In this document: positions 63,931 to 64,000 of the stretch, piece by piece
How the letters are laid out: the number at the start of each line of letters is the position of its first letter
Numbering within the stretch: position 1 is the stretch's first letter
Assembly: GCF_003672135.1 (NCBI RefSeq)
Contig: NC_039512.1
Coordinates: forward strand, 1,706,874 to 1,770,873
Length of the DNA: 64,000 nucleotides
Origin: Ooceraea biroi
Taxonomy: Eukaryota; Arthropoda; Insecta; Hymenoptera; Formicidae
Reading direction: 5' to 3'
Position numbers and translations under genes: made by a program
Notes under the pieces: generated by a model
Database searches by the model: none
What the model was told of the DNA's origin: nothing
The model's input: the letters and a program-made list of their open reading frames with translations, nothing else

Positions 63931-64000
63931 AAATCCACTCTTAAAAAAGCCGTGTTAAATGTCTTCGGGTGGAGGTTAACAATTTGGTAGAGTGTGATAA

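Overview
The window is nuclear DNA of an insect, most likely an ant or another hymenopteran. The genes have many short GT-AG introns, CpG-rich stretches alternate with AT-rich ones, and there are mariner-type transposons and fold-back elements. The best-recognised protein is an insect ion transport peptide precursor. The species cannot be named from the sequence. No prokaryotic genes, CRISPR arrays, rRNA or tRNA were seen.

Layout. Positions 1-17.7 kb hold no coding exon that I can support. They contain a core-promoter-like stretch ending in a strong splice donor near 1.2-1.34 kb (candidate first exon of the ITP gene), GC-rich low-complexity tracts, and a dead mariner transposon (12.63-13.90 kb) with perfect terminal inverted repeats. 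From 17.7 to 21.9 kb is the ion transport peptide gene (+ strand): one shared coding exon and two alternative 3' coding exons, giving the amidated ITP and the unamidated ITP-L. From 29.5 down to 27.1 kb (- strand) is a seven-exon F-box/WD40 gene matching FBXW9, followed by a 375-bp nearly perfect fold-back element (29.86-30.23 kb). From 34.1 down to 32.7 kb (- strand) is a two-exon SLC52A riboflavin transporter. From 45.2 down to 42.3 kb (- strand) is a three-exon protein of repeated MATH/TRAF-like domains. Its TGA stop is followed in the same frame by another 175 sense codons, and its second intron carries a 764-bp internally deleted DUF4817-type mariner derivative. From 46.4 to 57.0 kb (+ strand) are two complete, diverged TPR genes in tandem, both resembling TTC25/ODAD4, a factor for docking outer dynein arms on cilia and flagella. 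The last 6.5 kb lack a recognisable gene and end in about four copies of a 117-118 bp tandem repeat.

The genes belong to unrelated pathways: hormonal control of ion and water balance, substrate selection for ubiquitination, vitamin B2 uptake, MATH-mediated scaffolding, and axonemal dynein docking. The only functional cluster is the TPR pair. All exon boundaries were derived by hand from reading-frame phase, GT/AG sites and protein similarity. They are mutually consistent in phase but have not been checked against transcripts. The most unusual observation is the possible programmed stop-codon readthrough in the MATH gene.
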